DNA of 64,000 nucleotides from Kiritimatiellia bacterium (GTDB taxonomy: Bacteria; Verrucomicrobiota; Kiritimatiellia; WLWN01). The translations under genes and the position numbers were made by a program. Below are positions 9,211 to 17,886 of this stretch, piece after piece. Position 1 is the first letter of the stretch. Each line of letters begins with the position of its first letter. Below the pieces are notes generated by a model. The model made no database searches. It saw nothing but the letters and a program-made list of their open reading frames with translations, and was not told where the DNA came from. The stretch is from the NCBI GenBank assembly GCA_012103575.1, contig WLWN01000001.1:2174538-2238537 (forward strand), read 5' to 3'.

Positions 9211-9819
9211 TTAACCTGAAATTAAAGGAAAACCTCCCCACGCTCGCAGTACTTTTCCAGTGACATCACCTTCCACGGCCTCAACGTATAGCTTTGCTGT
9301 TTCTGCGACAGTAACCAACCCCACACCTTCCTATCCGGGTTCGACAATGGGTGCCGGACTAACTACGTTGAGGCGAATGCTACGGTTAAGAAGAGGGGCC
9401 GTATTTTTAACGAATGCATCTACAGCGGCGTTTAGTGACCCAGTAGCAATACTGGCTGGATTTGGATAGTGGCTTAGAAAACCACTTGTGAACACAAACG
9501 AGCCGTTGTCTCTAACGAACTTCTCACCAAACTTAAGAAGCCTCACTTGATCGAGAAATTTACGTTCAAAACCGTATCTGTAATCTTGATCTTCAAGACC
9601 ATTAAAAGGTTTGAAGGTGCTATCACCGCCAGCAGCCGAGATCAACGAATCAAATTGCCCGATCTTCTCGAACATCGCTCGAACGGATACGATGTCAGTG
9701 TAATCACATTGCACATCACCGCTACGAGCACCCACACGAACAATGTCGTGATTGTCAGACATTGCCTTGTCTACTTCCTTTCCTATACGCCCTGAAGCGC
9801 CAACAATTATTATTTTCAT
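9211..9819 (-). pseudogene. Short-chain dehydrogenase with one in-frame amber codon
   Basis: Atypical SDR of about 200 residues. The ATG at 9819, preceded by a GAGGTGAGA ribosome-binding site, begins 'MKIIIVGASGRIGKEVDKAM', an NADP-binding GxxGxxG start. 'SLISAAGGDSTF', 'SFVFTSGFLSHYPNP' and 'ATGSLNAAVDAFVK' follow. A TAG at 9333-9331 interrupts 'APIVEPG' and 'EGVGLVTVAETA'. After it the frame stays open for 39 codons (AKLYVEAVEGDVTGKVLRAWG) to a TAA at 9211, which is the normal C-terminus. It ends 13 bp before the lipoprotein start on the same strand. A single C-to-T change (CAG to TAG) explains the break. Confidence 0.8.
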
Positions 9820-9955
9820 CTGTCTCACCTCGGTTTTATGTGTGCTTAACAAGTTAGTGTCCAAACTTGTATATCCTGCCAAAAGGAAAGATATCCGGTA
9901 CTTTTAGTGTTTCATTCATGGGTATCTATTCCTTGTTTACCCGCATTCATTACCC

Positions 9956-10234
9956 GTGTATATCATTCCTTTCAACAGCATTCAACTTAATCTTATAGAA
10001 CCGATCCCTCGAAAGTTACAGGAGACCTTTGAGCAGGATATACGCGGCCGTGGCGTGGATGAAGAACATCGCCAGAGTTGGCTGAAAGGGCTACGCTTCT
10101 ACTTGGACTTCTCTAAAAGGTATGATCTTTGCCACGCGACGTGGAAAGCCAAGAGCCGTTCATTGCCAAGCTCACATCGAAAAGGCAATCCGTTGAGAGT
10201 TAGATCGGTAATAGTATTTATTATGATGCTTTAA
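9956..10234 (+). pseudogene. Tyrosine-recombinase (integron-integrase-like) N-terminal stub
   Basis: The frame contains 'IPRKLQETFEQDIRGRGVDE' and 'WLKGLRFYLDFSKRYD', which resembles the N-terminal SAM-like DNA-binding domain of integron-type and phage-type tyrosine recombinases (pattern WLrfYLDFc.kY). A continuation 'ESQEPFIAKLTSKRQS' occurs in another frame just after, so a frameshift separates them. No catalytic domain (Arg-His-Arg-Tyr) follows: the next sequence is the 163-bp palindromic element. It is a dead fragment. The assignment is from residue pattern only. Confidence 0.5.
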
Positions 10235-10277
10235 GTAGTGAAGATTCTATCAAGGAAGGGAGTTCAATTGGCTCAAA

Positions 10278-10440
10278 CCTGGATCCGTCAGTTAAACGTG
10301 GGATTTCTGTGCGAATGCTTTGGAGGCAAAAGGTTGCAAAAAAACGCAGGCGCACCCGCTGGGTGCGTCGAGGCTTTTTTGTAGTTCCTTTTGGCCCAAA
10401 TGGTTCGTGCAGAAAGCCGCGTTTAACTGACGGATCCAGG
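10278..10440. repeat. 163-bp palindromic MITE-like element, copy 1
   Basis: Begins CCTGGATCCGTCAGTTAAAC and ends with its reverse complement. The centre carries a GC-rich hairpin (GCGCACCC-GCT-GGGTGCG) flanked by A and T runs, i.e. terminator-like in both directions. The right arm has diverged from the left, so pairing is imperfect. Copies 2 and 3 are at 25642-25804 and 49403-49565, all exactly 163 bp. The terminal 14 bases match the IS1380 element at 40330-43762 in 13 positions. Confidence 0.9.
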
Positions 10441-10568
10441 TATTCTTTATTTCTCCGAGAATTTCAAAGTTTATTGAGTATTATTTTATGACAACTTAAT
10501 TTGTTTCGACAATGATCCGTAATGTGTCCACATTCTTTCGTTTTGCAAGACTTCTGATCTCTGTTTCC

Positions 10569-11519
10569 CTATTCGTATTCCCCAAAGATGGTCTCTACGG
10601 CAAAGTGAATTGTTGGGTTGAGTTTATAGTTATTTTCACGGGAAAAATTTATTTCAGGCGCGATTTCGAAAAAGAGCCAATCTCGGTATACACTAAAACG
10701 ATATCTGACCGTGGCGCTATATTCTTCTACAACGGTTGAAGGTTCGGTGGGTCCTTGTGCGAAGAGGGTCAGGCCCAACGCTTGACGTTGATGGAGTCGA
10801 TGGAAAAGAGAAAATATTTGTTCCCATTCGATACCATGGCTTATTTCTGGCCACGTTGCTTGGCTCACAGCTCGGAAAAACAAAATATGATTCAATCGTC
10901 GCTCTAGATCGAGACGACTCGTTTCTCCGAACCCATCGTCTTCAAACCAGAAAAGAAATTGTGTGCCGTGAATAGCCCACGGATCGAAGTCGAATGATTT
11001 TTTACTCCTTAATTTCAAAAATGGAACGGGTCTGCTTTTGACCTTTATCCCGCCATTCAAGGTAAGCCATTCAAGCTTTTCTGATAACCGATATTGTAGA
11101 CCGGCGGCTGTTTCGGTATCATCCAGGTTAATTGTATTGCGTTCTAATTCATCGGGTAGATTATCAATAAATAGTTGCCACTTGTTTCGGAGTTGGGGTA
11201 ACGTCAATTTGACATTTAGGCTATGTTTGAACCCTGTGCTTTCATATTCACTAAATTCAATAGACGTACGTAGCTTGACCCTAGATTGTTTGACTTCTTC
11301 TTCAACACGTTCATCTCTGAAAAATGAATCTAATCGTTTGGCGATATCAATGACTCCTTTAGAGACAGAATAGTGCACACAATCAAGCATGGTGTGTTTT
11401 TTCTGGACTTTAGGCGTAGATAGCGGATATTTGTTCGTTTCAGTTGAAAGAGCCGCTTCGGCTTGAGCCATGGAACTTAATAGCAGCAGAAAAGGAATTA
11501 ATATGTTTATATTGTTCAT
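10569..11519 (-). CDS. Secreted or outer-membrane protein of unknown function
   Basis: 316 residues. The first 20 residues form a signal peptide (MNNINILIPFLLLLSSMAQA, cleavage near AEA). The C-terminal half alternates hydrophobic and polar residues and is rich in Trp/Phe/Tyr ('YSATVRYRFSVYRDWLFFEI', then 'NPTIHFAVETIFG'), suggesting beta-strands of an outer-membrane barrel. No enzymatic motif is visible. It is intact although surrounded by broken genes. The 146 bp to the divergent SDR gene at 11666 are very AT-rich and probably hold both promoters. Exact family not recognised. Confidence 0.6.
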   Translation of the reverse strand: MNNINILIPFLLLLSSMAQAEAALSTETNKYPLSTPKVQKKHTMLDCVHYSVSKGVIDIAKRLDSFFRDERVEEEVKQSRVKLRTSIEFSEYESTGFKHSLNVKLTLPQLRNKWQLFIDNLPDELERNTINLDDTETAAGLQYRLSEKLEWLTLNGGIKVKSRPVPFLKLRSKKSFDFDPWAIHGTQFLFWFEDDGFGETSRLDLERRLNHILFFRAVSQATWPEISHGIEWEQIFSLFHRLHQRQALGLTLFAQGPTEPSTVVEEYSATVRYRFSVYRDWLFFEIAPEINFSRENNYKLNPTIHFAVETIFGEYE

Positions 11520-11665
11520 AGTATTTATTTTTCTAGTTACAATATACTCTATTATATGACTAAAATCATAATGACTCTTCCTGTAAGAATAGAATATAGT
11601 TGTGTAATACTTTCTTTATAAATGGATAAAATAAAAATACTTTTGGTTCTTTTTAATCGTTTTAA

Positions 11666-12533
11666 ATGAAGAATCCATCTGTCAATGTAAAAAGCGTGCT
11701 AGTGACAGGTTGTCCGTCGGGCATTGGATTCGCCTGTGCAGCTGTGCTTAGGGATGCGGGGTGGTGTGTATTCCCGACAGCGCGAAAACAAGAAGATTTG
11801 GATCATCTACAAGCTAACGGTTTTACTCCAGTTCGACTTAAAGTAGCCGATAGTGATTCGGTTCAACAAGCCATTGAGCAGACCTTGGAATTATCCAAAG
11901 GCCAACTCGGAGGCGTGGTAAACAATGCGGGGTTTGGTCAACCCGGCGCATTAGAAGATCTTTCCCGAGAAGCGATGCAGTATCAATTTGAGGTGAACGT
12001 AATAGGGATGCAGCAATTAACCAATATGCTGATCCCGGTTTTCAAAAAACAAGGGTGGGGGCGGGATTGTGAACATCAGTTCTGTAGTGGGGCGCGTATC
12101 GTTTTCTTTTATGGGCATTTATTCAGCGTCTAAATTCGCGATGGAAGCCTTGTCGGATGCATTGCGGATAGAACTTCGAGAGACTGGTATTGGTGTTTCC
12201 ATAGTGGAACCTGGACCGATTAAATCTAAATTTAAAAAGCATGCTATTGAAAAAGCAGAGACCCATTTAAAAGGAAAAAAATCTCGATTTGAGGATGTGT
12301 ATCAAAATCAAATGATGAAGTGGGAATCGGATGAAGGGGCTGAGAGGATGTTTACCCTTCCTCCTGAATCGGTAGGGAAAAAAGTGCTCCATGCATTAGA
12401 ATCGGTTCGTCCCCAAACGCGATATCCTGTTACGTTTCCTGCCTATATGGGCTCTTTTTTACGACGCTTTGCGCCAGACCAATTTTTAGATTATTTTATG
12501 TGGTCACGATGGAAGGATCGAGCATCGCGTTAA
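11666..12533 (+). pseudogene. Short-chain dehydrogenase (retinol-DH type) with one frameshift
   Basis: Classical SDR of about 285 residues in two overlapping frames. The first has the NAD(P)-binding start 'VLVTGCPSGIGFACAAVLRD' and 'GGVVNNAGFGQPGALEDL'. The second begins within 'IVNISSVVGRVSFSFMGIYS', followed by the catalytic 'YSASKFAMEAL' (Tyr-x3-Lys) and 'VEPGPIKSKF'. The join lies near 12057-12068 in a G-rich run (GGGTGGGGGCGGG), where removing one G restores the expected 'GWGRIVNISS'. Everything else is intact, so the break is recent, or a sequencing error in the G-run. It ends 53 bp from the convergent hemY-type gene. Confidence 0.82.
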
Positions 12534-12585
12534 GAAAGGGGAAAATATACGCCAGATCACATTATTGACACGATCCTTGTATCTA

Positions 12586-13968
12586 TCAACGCGCGATTCG
12601 ATCTTCAAAGATTTGGTTAGCGCAATGGATACCCTCATGTATGCAATCAGGAATACCAATCCCCTTATAACCGCTACCCGCTAGATACAATCCAGGGAAA
12701 GAAGTTAATGACTTTTGGAGTTCGTTCATACGACTTAGATGCCCAACCGTGTATTGGGGATGTGCATTTTCCCATCGATCAATATGATGAAGTATCGGTT
12801 TGTTGGAAAGACCTAGTATCGCTAATATCTCTGTATGTGTAATGTTATACAACTCTTCATCCGACATATGAGTCAGTTTTTGGCGATTTTTGTCTCCGAC
12901 AAAGACTCGAAATAGTAAGCGATTAAGGGGAGCTCGGTGATTAAATTTGGATGAGGTCCAGGTGCAAGCCAGGAGGGGCGAGGGATCTGTTCTAGGGACA
13001 ATAAAACCAAACCCTTTGAGCGTGTGTGAAGTTTTTGTCTCATCAAGGTAACCGAAAGTGATAGTGGCTGTTGATGTATAGGATATCTTTTGAAGATTTT
13101 CAAAGGCGGTTGGGTGAAGGTCTGCTAACAAATGAGCCGAGGCATAAGCAGGGATTGCCATGACAACCGCCTGCGTCCTAAACGATTCAGATTCAGTCAG
13201 GATCTCATAAACATGATCTTTTTGGATGATTCCCGTAACTTGACATGCTGTTTTTATGGATCCGTGCAGCTTCTCTTTTAAGGAGTGGATAAGATTTTCC
13301 ATGCCTCCTTTTAAACTCATAAACAAAGGATGGGGTGGCTGTTTATAGTGTTTGATTCCGCGAAGGAGACTTCCATATTGTTTTTCGAGTTCAAGGAACT
13401 TCGGGAAGGTGCTTTTCATGCTTAGTGTTTCCGGATCTGCTGAGTAAATACCAGCCATCATTGGTCCCGCAATTTTATCTAGGGTTTCTTTGCCAAAACG
13501 TCTTCGAATAAAGTGGGCTAGACTTTCATCCTGATCGAATTTTGTGCGAGGTATAAAGCGTTCCATCCAGACCCTCATTTTTCCGATGGACGAAATAAGA
13601 TTTGTTTTTAAAAAGGGCATCCATTGGGTGGGAATGGTCAAGCGAAAGCCGTTTGGTAAAGAGATTAGTTTTCCTTGTTGGAGTACGTATACCTGTTGGT
13701 TTGCTTGGTTGCAGGGAATTAATTGGTTTTCGATTCCCAAATCATGGCAAAGTTGTAGTCCCCAAGGTTTTTGGGTAATAAACGAGTCTGGGCCTCCTTC
13801 GATAACGAAATCGTCAATCGTATGCGTAATAATTTTCCCGCCCAATCGAGGTGTTGACTCTAGAAGCGTGTAATCAATCGGACACCCTGTCTCTTGGCTC
13901 TTTTTCTGAAGGTAAAAGGCCGTTGCCAATCCTGTAATGCCTCCGCCAATAATGGTGATATGGGTCAT
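12586..13968 (-). CDS. hemY: Proto/coproporphyrinogen III oxidase, HemY/CgoX type
   Basis: FAD-dependent, oxygen-using oxidation of a porphyrinogen in haem synthesis. 460 residues, usual for the HemY family. The N-terminus carries the dinucleotide-binding motif 'ITIIGGGITGLATAFYLQ', with 'STPRLGGKIIT' and 'DFVIEGGPDSFI' next. The C-terminal FAD contact is 'GLYLAGSGYKGIGIPDCIHE'. It is last in a same-strand cluster hemQ-hemE-hemY. With hemQ present, the likely substrate is coproporphyrinogen (the CgoX reaction), but the sequence alone does not decide between copro- and protoporphyrinogen. Confidence 0.92.
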   Translation of the reverse strand: MTHITIIGGGITGLATAFYLQKKSQETGCPIDYTLLESTPRLGGKIITHTIDDFVIEGGPDSFITQKPWGLQLCHDLGIENQLIPCNQANQQVYVLQQGKLISLPNGFRLTIPTQWMPFLKTNLISSIGKMRVWMERFIPRTKFDQDESLAHFIRRRFGKETLDKIAGPMMAGIYSADPETLSMKSTFPKFLELEKQYGSLLRGIKHYKQPPHPLFMSLKGGMENLIHSLKEKLHGSIKTACQVTGIIQKDHVYEILTESESFRTQAVVMAIPAYASAHLLADLHPTAFENLQKISYTSTATITFGYLDETKTSHTLKGFGFIVPRTDPSPLLACTWTSSKFNHRAPLNRLLFRVFVGDKNRQKLTHMSDEELYNITHTEILAILGLSNKPILHHIDRWENAHPQYTVGHLSRMNELQKSLTSFPGLYLAGSGYKGIGIPDCIHEGIHCANQIFEDRIAR

Positions 13969-14009
13969 GGGGCTCGTGATTCGTCATTTGGAATAGAATA
14001 CAATAGCGC

Positions 14010-15053
14010 TTACGAAGAACAAGTATACCTATGGATATACTCTACGAGCCGTGCCACATGTTCTACGGGTGTGTGTTTTAAAATGCCATGTCCGAGGTTA
14101 AATATGTGGCCAGGTCTGCCCTTTACGCTATTAAGAATACGAGTGGCCTCTTGCTCGATGATGTCCATAGGTCCTTCTGCTAAGATGTTCGGATTTAGAT
14201 TCCCTTGGATGGCTGAGTCGGAGCCCAGTCTGGACCATGCTGTTGCCAGGTCCATATCAGAGTCAATGCTTATCACGTCTCCTCCTGCTTCTTTTAGCAT
14301 AGATAAGATATGTGAAGTTTTTGTGCCGAAATGGATGAGGGGAACTTCGGAAGCCGTCTTTACGTGTTGAATCGTTTCGCGAGAGTAAGGCAACACATAG
14401 TGTTCATACTCGGAAGCCGTAAGATGCCCCGCCCAACTGTCGAATAGTTGTACAACCTGAGCGCCAGCTTTCGCTTGATTGGATAAATAAGCGCCTATGG
14501 CTTTAGAGAGTTTTTCCATTAAAAGAGACCAGGCTTTTGGCTCAGCTTTCATAAAGGTTTTTGCTTTATGGAACGTTTTGGAAGACCCCCCTTCGATGGC
14601 ATAACAGGCTAATGTGAAAGGCGCCCCTGAAAATCCGATTAAAGGAATTTGTCCGTCCAGTTCTTTTTTGGTTTGTTCAATGGCTTCAAGGGTAAAATGA
14701 AGGGCCTCTTCTGGAAGAGGATCCACTAGTTTTTTAACATCACTTAATTGGGATATTGGATTATGAATAACAGGTCCTTGACCGTGTATAAATTCGAGTT
14801 CTAATCCCATGGCTTCTAGAAGGGGTAATATGTCTGCAAAAATAATAGCGGCATCAACTTCAAAAGCATGGACAGGTTGTAAGGTAACCTCTGTGGCCAG
14901 GTCGGGATTTTTTATCATTTCGAGGATCGAATACTTTTCTCGCAATTTCCGATATTCAGGCATATAACGTCCGGCCTGACGCATGAGCCATATAGGGGTA
15001 ACATCCGTGGGTTTACATCGACAGGCTGTTAGAAATCGGTCTGAACGTGCCAT
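14010..15053 (-). CDS. hemE: Uroporphyrinogen decarboxylase HemE
   Basis: Removes four carboxyl groups from uroporphyrinogen III to make coproporphyrinogen III; cytoplasmic TIM barrel. 347 residues. Signatures: 'PIWLMRQAGRYMPEYR' near the N-terminus (the conserved Arg and substrate loop), 'AAIIFADILPLLEAMG' (conserved Asp), 'GFSGAPFTLACYAIEGG' and 'QGNLNPNILAEGP'. 'GHIFNLGHGILKHTPVEHV' closes the protein. Its ATG is 5 bp after the hemQ stop, with GGAGG inside the end of hemQ, so the two are translationally close. hemY follows after 41 bp. Confidence 0.97.
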   Translation of the reverse strand: MARSDRFLTACRCKPTDVTPIWLMRQAGRYMPEYRKLREKYSILEMIKNPDLATEVTLQPVHAFEVDAAIIFADILPLLEAMGLELEFIHGQGPVIHNPISQLSDVKKLVDPLPEEALHFTLEAIEQTKKELDGQIPLIGFSGAPFTLACYAIEGGSSKTFHKAKTFMKAEPKAWSLLMEKLSKAIGAYLSNQAKAGAQVVQLFDSWAGHLTASEYEHYVLPYSRETIQHVKTASEVPLIHFGTKTSHILSMLKEAGGDVISIDSDMDLATAWSRLGSDSAIQGNLNPNILAEGPMDIIEQEATRILNSVKGRPGHIFNLGHGILKHTPVEHVARLVEYIHRYTCSS

Positions 15054-15058
15054 TAAAA

Positions 15059-15790
15059 TTACGATCCTCCATGTTCAATCTTTTGGCTTTGCCACATTGT
15101 TTTCCCAACAAAAAAAGGCCCAAGATTCGTTAAAAATTCAGACGTCTGTCGAGTCTTGCGCATGGTTTGCACAATCGAACTTAAGGGGTACAGTTCTTTG
15201 CCGACCAATCCAATAATAAAATCATTATCGTTTTTATCTAATCCATGACAGGCCAGTCGAATGTCATAGGCGTGGCCTGCTTGTCCAAAGGCATTCCCAA
15301 TAGTGCCATGTTCCATGAGGATCTCTGTCTGTTCTTCCAGGGAGAGTTTTTGGAAGTTCCCAGACCGTCTTAATGGGTACCAAATAGCCCATGGCCAATC
15401 TGGATTACAGATGCGTTGAAGAGGCCGAGCCATAAGAACATGTTCAAGATCTGATTCATAACCGACAGAATAGGTGCGTCCCAGCATTGTATAGTCGGGC
15501 TTAAAGGTGAGTGAACAAAATGGAGAATGATTAAGCACATTTCGCAAATCAGAAACAAAGAAGTCGGGGCTTTCGTGGGCTGTGAGTAACGCAACGCCGT
15601 AGGGATCATTTACGTCTTTATATAACACGGCATGGAAGTCAGTCTGTTTTAAAGCATCAATCAGACCTTGATCATCAGTGGAATCCGTATAGGTTAATAG
15701 TTGCAGAAAAAGTCGTCTGTTTAGAGAACAGGGTTCACCCGTCTCTGTTCGGCCTTTTTCGCTAATATCCGTTAGTTCGTTTGGTGGCAT
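15059..15790 (-). CDS. hemQ: Chlorite-dismutase-family haem protein, probable coproheme decarboxylase HemQ/ChdC
   Basis: 243 residues with the chlorite-dismutase fold signature. Expected catalytic residues are present: Tyr138 in 'WYPLRR' (aligns with the radical tyrosine of Gram-positive HemQ) and proximal haem ligand His161 in 'MEHGTIG'. 'LGPFFVGK' closes the domain. The lysine that follows the tyrosine in Firmicute enzymes is Arg here. It is first of the hemQ-hemE-hemY cluster. Known role of the family: oxidative decarboxylation of coproheme to haem b, the last step of the coproporphyrin-dependent route. A ferrochelatase is not in the window. Confidence 0.83.
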   Translation of the reverse strand: MPPNELTDISEKGRTETGEPCSLNRRLFLQLLTYTDSTDDQGLIDALKQTDFHAVLYKDVNDPYGVALLTAHESPDFFVSDLRNVLNHSPFCSLTFKPDYTMLGRTYSVGYESDLEHVLMARPLQRICNPDWPWAIWYPLRRSGNFQKLSLEEQTEILMEHGTIGNAFGQAGHAYDIRLACHGLDKNDNDFIIGLVGKELYPLSSIVQTMRKTRQTSEFLTNLGPFFVGKTMWQSQKIEHGGS

Positions 15791-15839
15791 GACACTCCGT
15801 TAATGTGAAAAAGAGATCTTATCGAGAATATGGATGGGG

Positions 15840-17858
15840 TCAAGCGGACAAGGACTTTTTATAATAGCGTTTGTAGAACGTTTCCACATTGATCATCTCT
15901 CCTTTCCACGTGCGAATAAAAAGGTATTGCGTAACAAGCCATAGAATGAGGAGGGTGTGTTTCCATTTCGAACGTTCTTTCCAACGTCTATTAGAGACCC
16001 TTATTCCGCCCCCGAGAAAAATAGGATGTTCTTGTCTTTTTAATCGGATTGAAAACTCTATATCTTCCATAATAGGCATATGGGGGAACCCTCCTAAAGA
16101 CTTTAACTGATCTCTTCGAACAAAGATTCCTTGATCCGAAAAAATGATACCTACGATACGTGTTCGGATATTGTTGAGTATCGTTATAAAGCGAAGGAAA
16201 AGATTGTTTCGGTCAAATGTGCTGCCCACCGCTCCAGCAGATTTTCCGGTCCTGTTTACGGCGTCGATGATTTGTTCTAAACAATTTTGTTCAAAAGACA
16301 TATCGGCATGCACCAAAAAGAGTATATCGCCTTTCGCTTTCTCGATTCCGGCGCATATTTGAGTTCCACGTCCCCGAGCACTGTGGACAAGGGTGGCCCC
16401 CCATTGTTTCGCAACAGGCACAGTCCGGTCCAAAGATCCTCCATCGGATACAATAACTTCTAGGGGCTGAAGAGAAAGCTGTTCGATACTTCTGAAAAAG
16501 TGGTGCACCATTTTTTCTTCATTCAAGGTGGGCACAATCATGGAAACGGTTTGGACAGGTGGGTTCTGTTTTTTCCGTTCGGAGATCTTTATAAGGCGAT
16601 TTCGTATCACCGAAAAGAGAAGAAGTCCGTACACAGGAATATATTCTAAAGCGGTTATCATGTGGAATTCTTTCCACGTACCCGTTGCGTGCATGTTTCC
16701 TTGAGACGCAAAGGAAAACGCAAGGGTCCCACAAAAGAGGATCCACGCCGGCGAGGGGACAAAACATAAAAACGGAATGATCCAGGTCAGATACCAAAAG
16801 TGTACAGTAGGGGCCAGAAGCAATAAACTGCCGAATCCCCACAAGCTACCTTGTATAGGATCGTCTATTTTATACCGGAAAAAGATGATTAGAAAAAAAA
16901 GTGTAAGACCACATACATATGAAGCCAGAGAAAATGAGCCGAGAAACGTTCCTAAGATATAATGAAGTGAGCTATTGAAATGTAGCGTAGTTGTGAATGT
17001 ATATAGTGTTTCCCCAACTTCTACTAAAGACCCAAAACATAGAAAAGGAATTATGGTGGTCCCTATTAATACCCAGCTATATTTAAGGGTCGTTCGCTGA
17101 AACAGGAATGGCCACAGAATACACGCGGTATATTTAACATGAAAACTGAAAGCGGCCATCAGAAACATGGTTTTCCACTTCTTTTTATGAAAGCACCATA
17201 AAGTCGTTAACATAAAAAAAATCATTAAAGCATCGAGATGTCCTTCACCCGCAAAAGCGAGCAGAACAACGGGGTTCACTGCATAAAGAAGAGCCCATTT
17301 AGGGTGTCCTTGGGTCATTCGGAGAAGAGATAACAAAACAAGAATGCTGCCCATATCGATCAGCGCAAATAGAACTTTAAAGTCAAAAGGACGGGTTGTG
17401 ATACGTGTAAGAATTGAAAATAAAAGTTCAATACCCGGAGGATAAATGGCTGTTTCCTTAGGATGATTAATGGCGGACCATGAGGCATCTTGAAGATATT
17501 TCAATGAGGGATCACTAGGAGAAACCTTATAAGGATTGATTCCTTCAATCTGCACTCGACCTTCCCAAATATAGCGATGGATATCATCCGATGGTTCCAT
17601 GGGGAGAAAAAGGAGGCGACACACCAGGGCCATCAATAGAACGCCTAGCATGGCGTGATGCTGGAAGGGAAAAAACCGAATGGATAATAGAGCAAAGATG
17701 AGGAGGGCTATATGGAAAAGCCCCACCAGCCAGGGAGTCTGGCCAATGGCGCTAATCCTACCCAGCGCCAAGCAGAAAAGAATCGTAGCAAGAACACAAC
17801 CCCATCCATAGAGTGCAAACTTCCGATGGTGGATTTCGGAATTAAGGACAGGGATCAT
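15840..17858 (-). CDS. Fusion: integral-membrane glycosyltransferase plus GT2 glycosyltransferase
   Basis: 672 residues in two parts. Residues 1 to about 430 form a polytopic membrane glycosyltransferase (mannosyltransferase/DUF2029 style) with about ten hydrophobic helices and an acidic luminal loop motif 'SDDIHRYIWEGRVQIEGINP', typical of polyprenyl-phosphate sugar-using enzymes. Residues about 440-672 form a GT-A family 2 enzyme: 'VSMIVPTLNEEKMVHHFFRS', 'VIVSDGGSLDRT', 'LFLVHADM' and 'HMPIMEDIEFSIRLKR', close to the TIGR04283 group. These are usually separate genes. A processive GT2 lies 28 bp upstream on the same strand, suggesting an envelope glycan or glycolipid pathway. Confidence 0.83.
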   Translation of the reverse strand: MIPVLNSEIHHRKFALYGWGCVLATILFCLALGRISAIGQTPWLVGLFHIALLIFALLSIRFFPFQHHAMLGVLLMALVCRLLFLPMEPSDDIHRYIWEGRVQIEGINPYKVSPSDPSLKYLQDASWSAINHPKETAIYPPGIELLFSILTRITTRPFDFKVLFALIDMGSILVLLSLLRMTQGHPKWALLYAVNPVVLLAFAGEGHLDALMIFFMLTTLWCFHKKKWKTMFLMAAFSFHVKYTACILWPFLFQRTTLKYSWVLIGTTIIPFLCFGSLVEVGETLYTFTTTLHFNSSLHYILGTFLGSFSLASYVCGLTLFFLIIFFRYKIDDPIQGSLWGFGSLLLLAPTVHFWYLTWIIPFLCFVPSPAWILFCGTLAFSFASQGNMHATGTWKEFHMITALEYIPVYGLLLFSVIRNRLIKISERKKQNPPVQTVSMIVPTLNEEKMVHHFFRSIEQLSLQPLEVIVSDGGSLDRTVPVAKQWGATLVHSARGRGTQICAGIEKAKGDILFLVHADMSFEQNCLEQIIDAVNRTGKSAGAVGSTFDRNNLFLRFITILNNIRTRIVGIIFSDQGIFVRRDQLKSLGGFPHMPIMEDIEFSIRLKRQEHPIFLGGGIRVSNRRWKERSKWKHTLLILWLVTQYLFIRTWKGEMINVETFYKRYYKKSLSA

Positions 17859-17886
17859 AAGCGTCTGTTTTACATCAAGGACCCAA

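Noticed and set aside
10278..10440. 163-bp palindromes as integron attC sites next to the integrase stub.
   Set aside because: The GTTAAAC/GTTTAAC boxes are in the reverse order to attC (which needs RYYYAAC on the left and GTTRRRY on the right), the elements are too long and dispersed, and their ends match IS1380.
10309..10491. Short basic ORF across palindrome copy 1.
   Set aside because: It is encoded by the noncoding palindrome and repeats wherever the element occurs.
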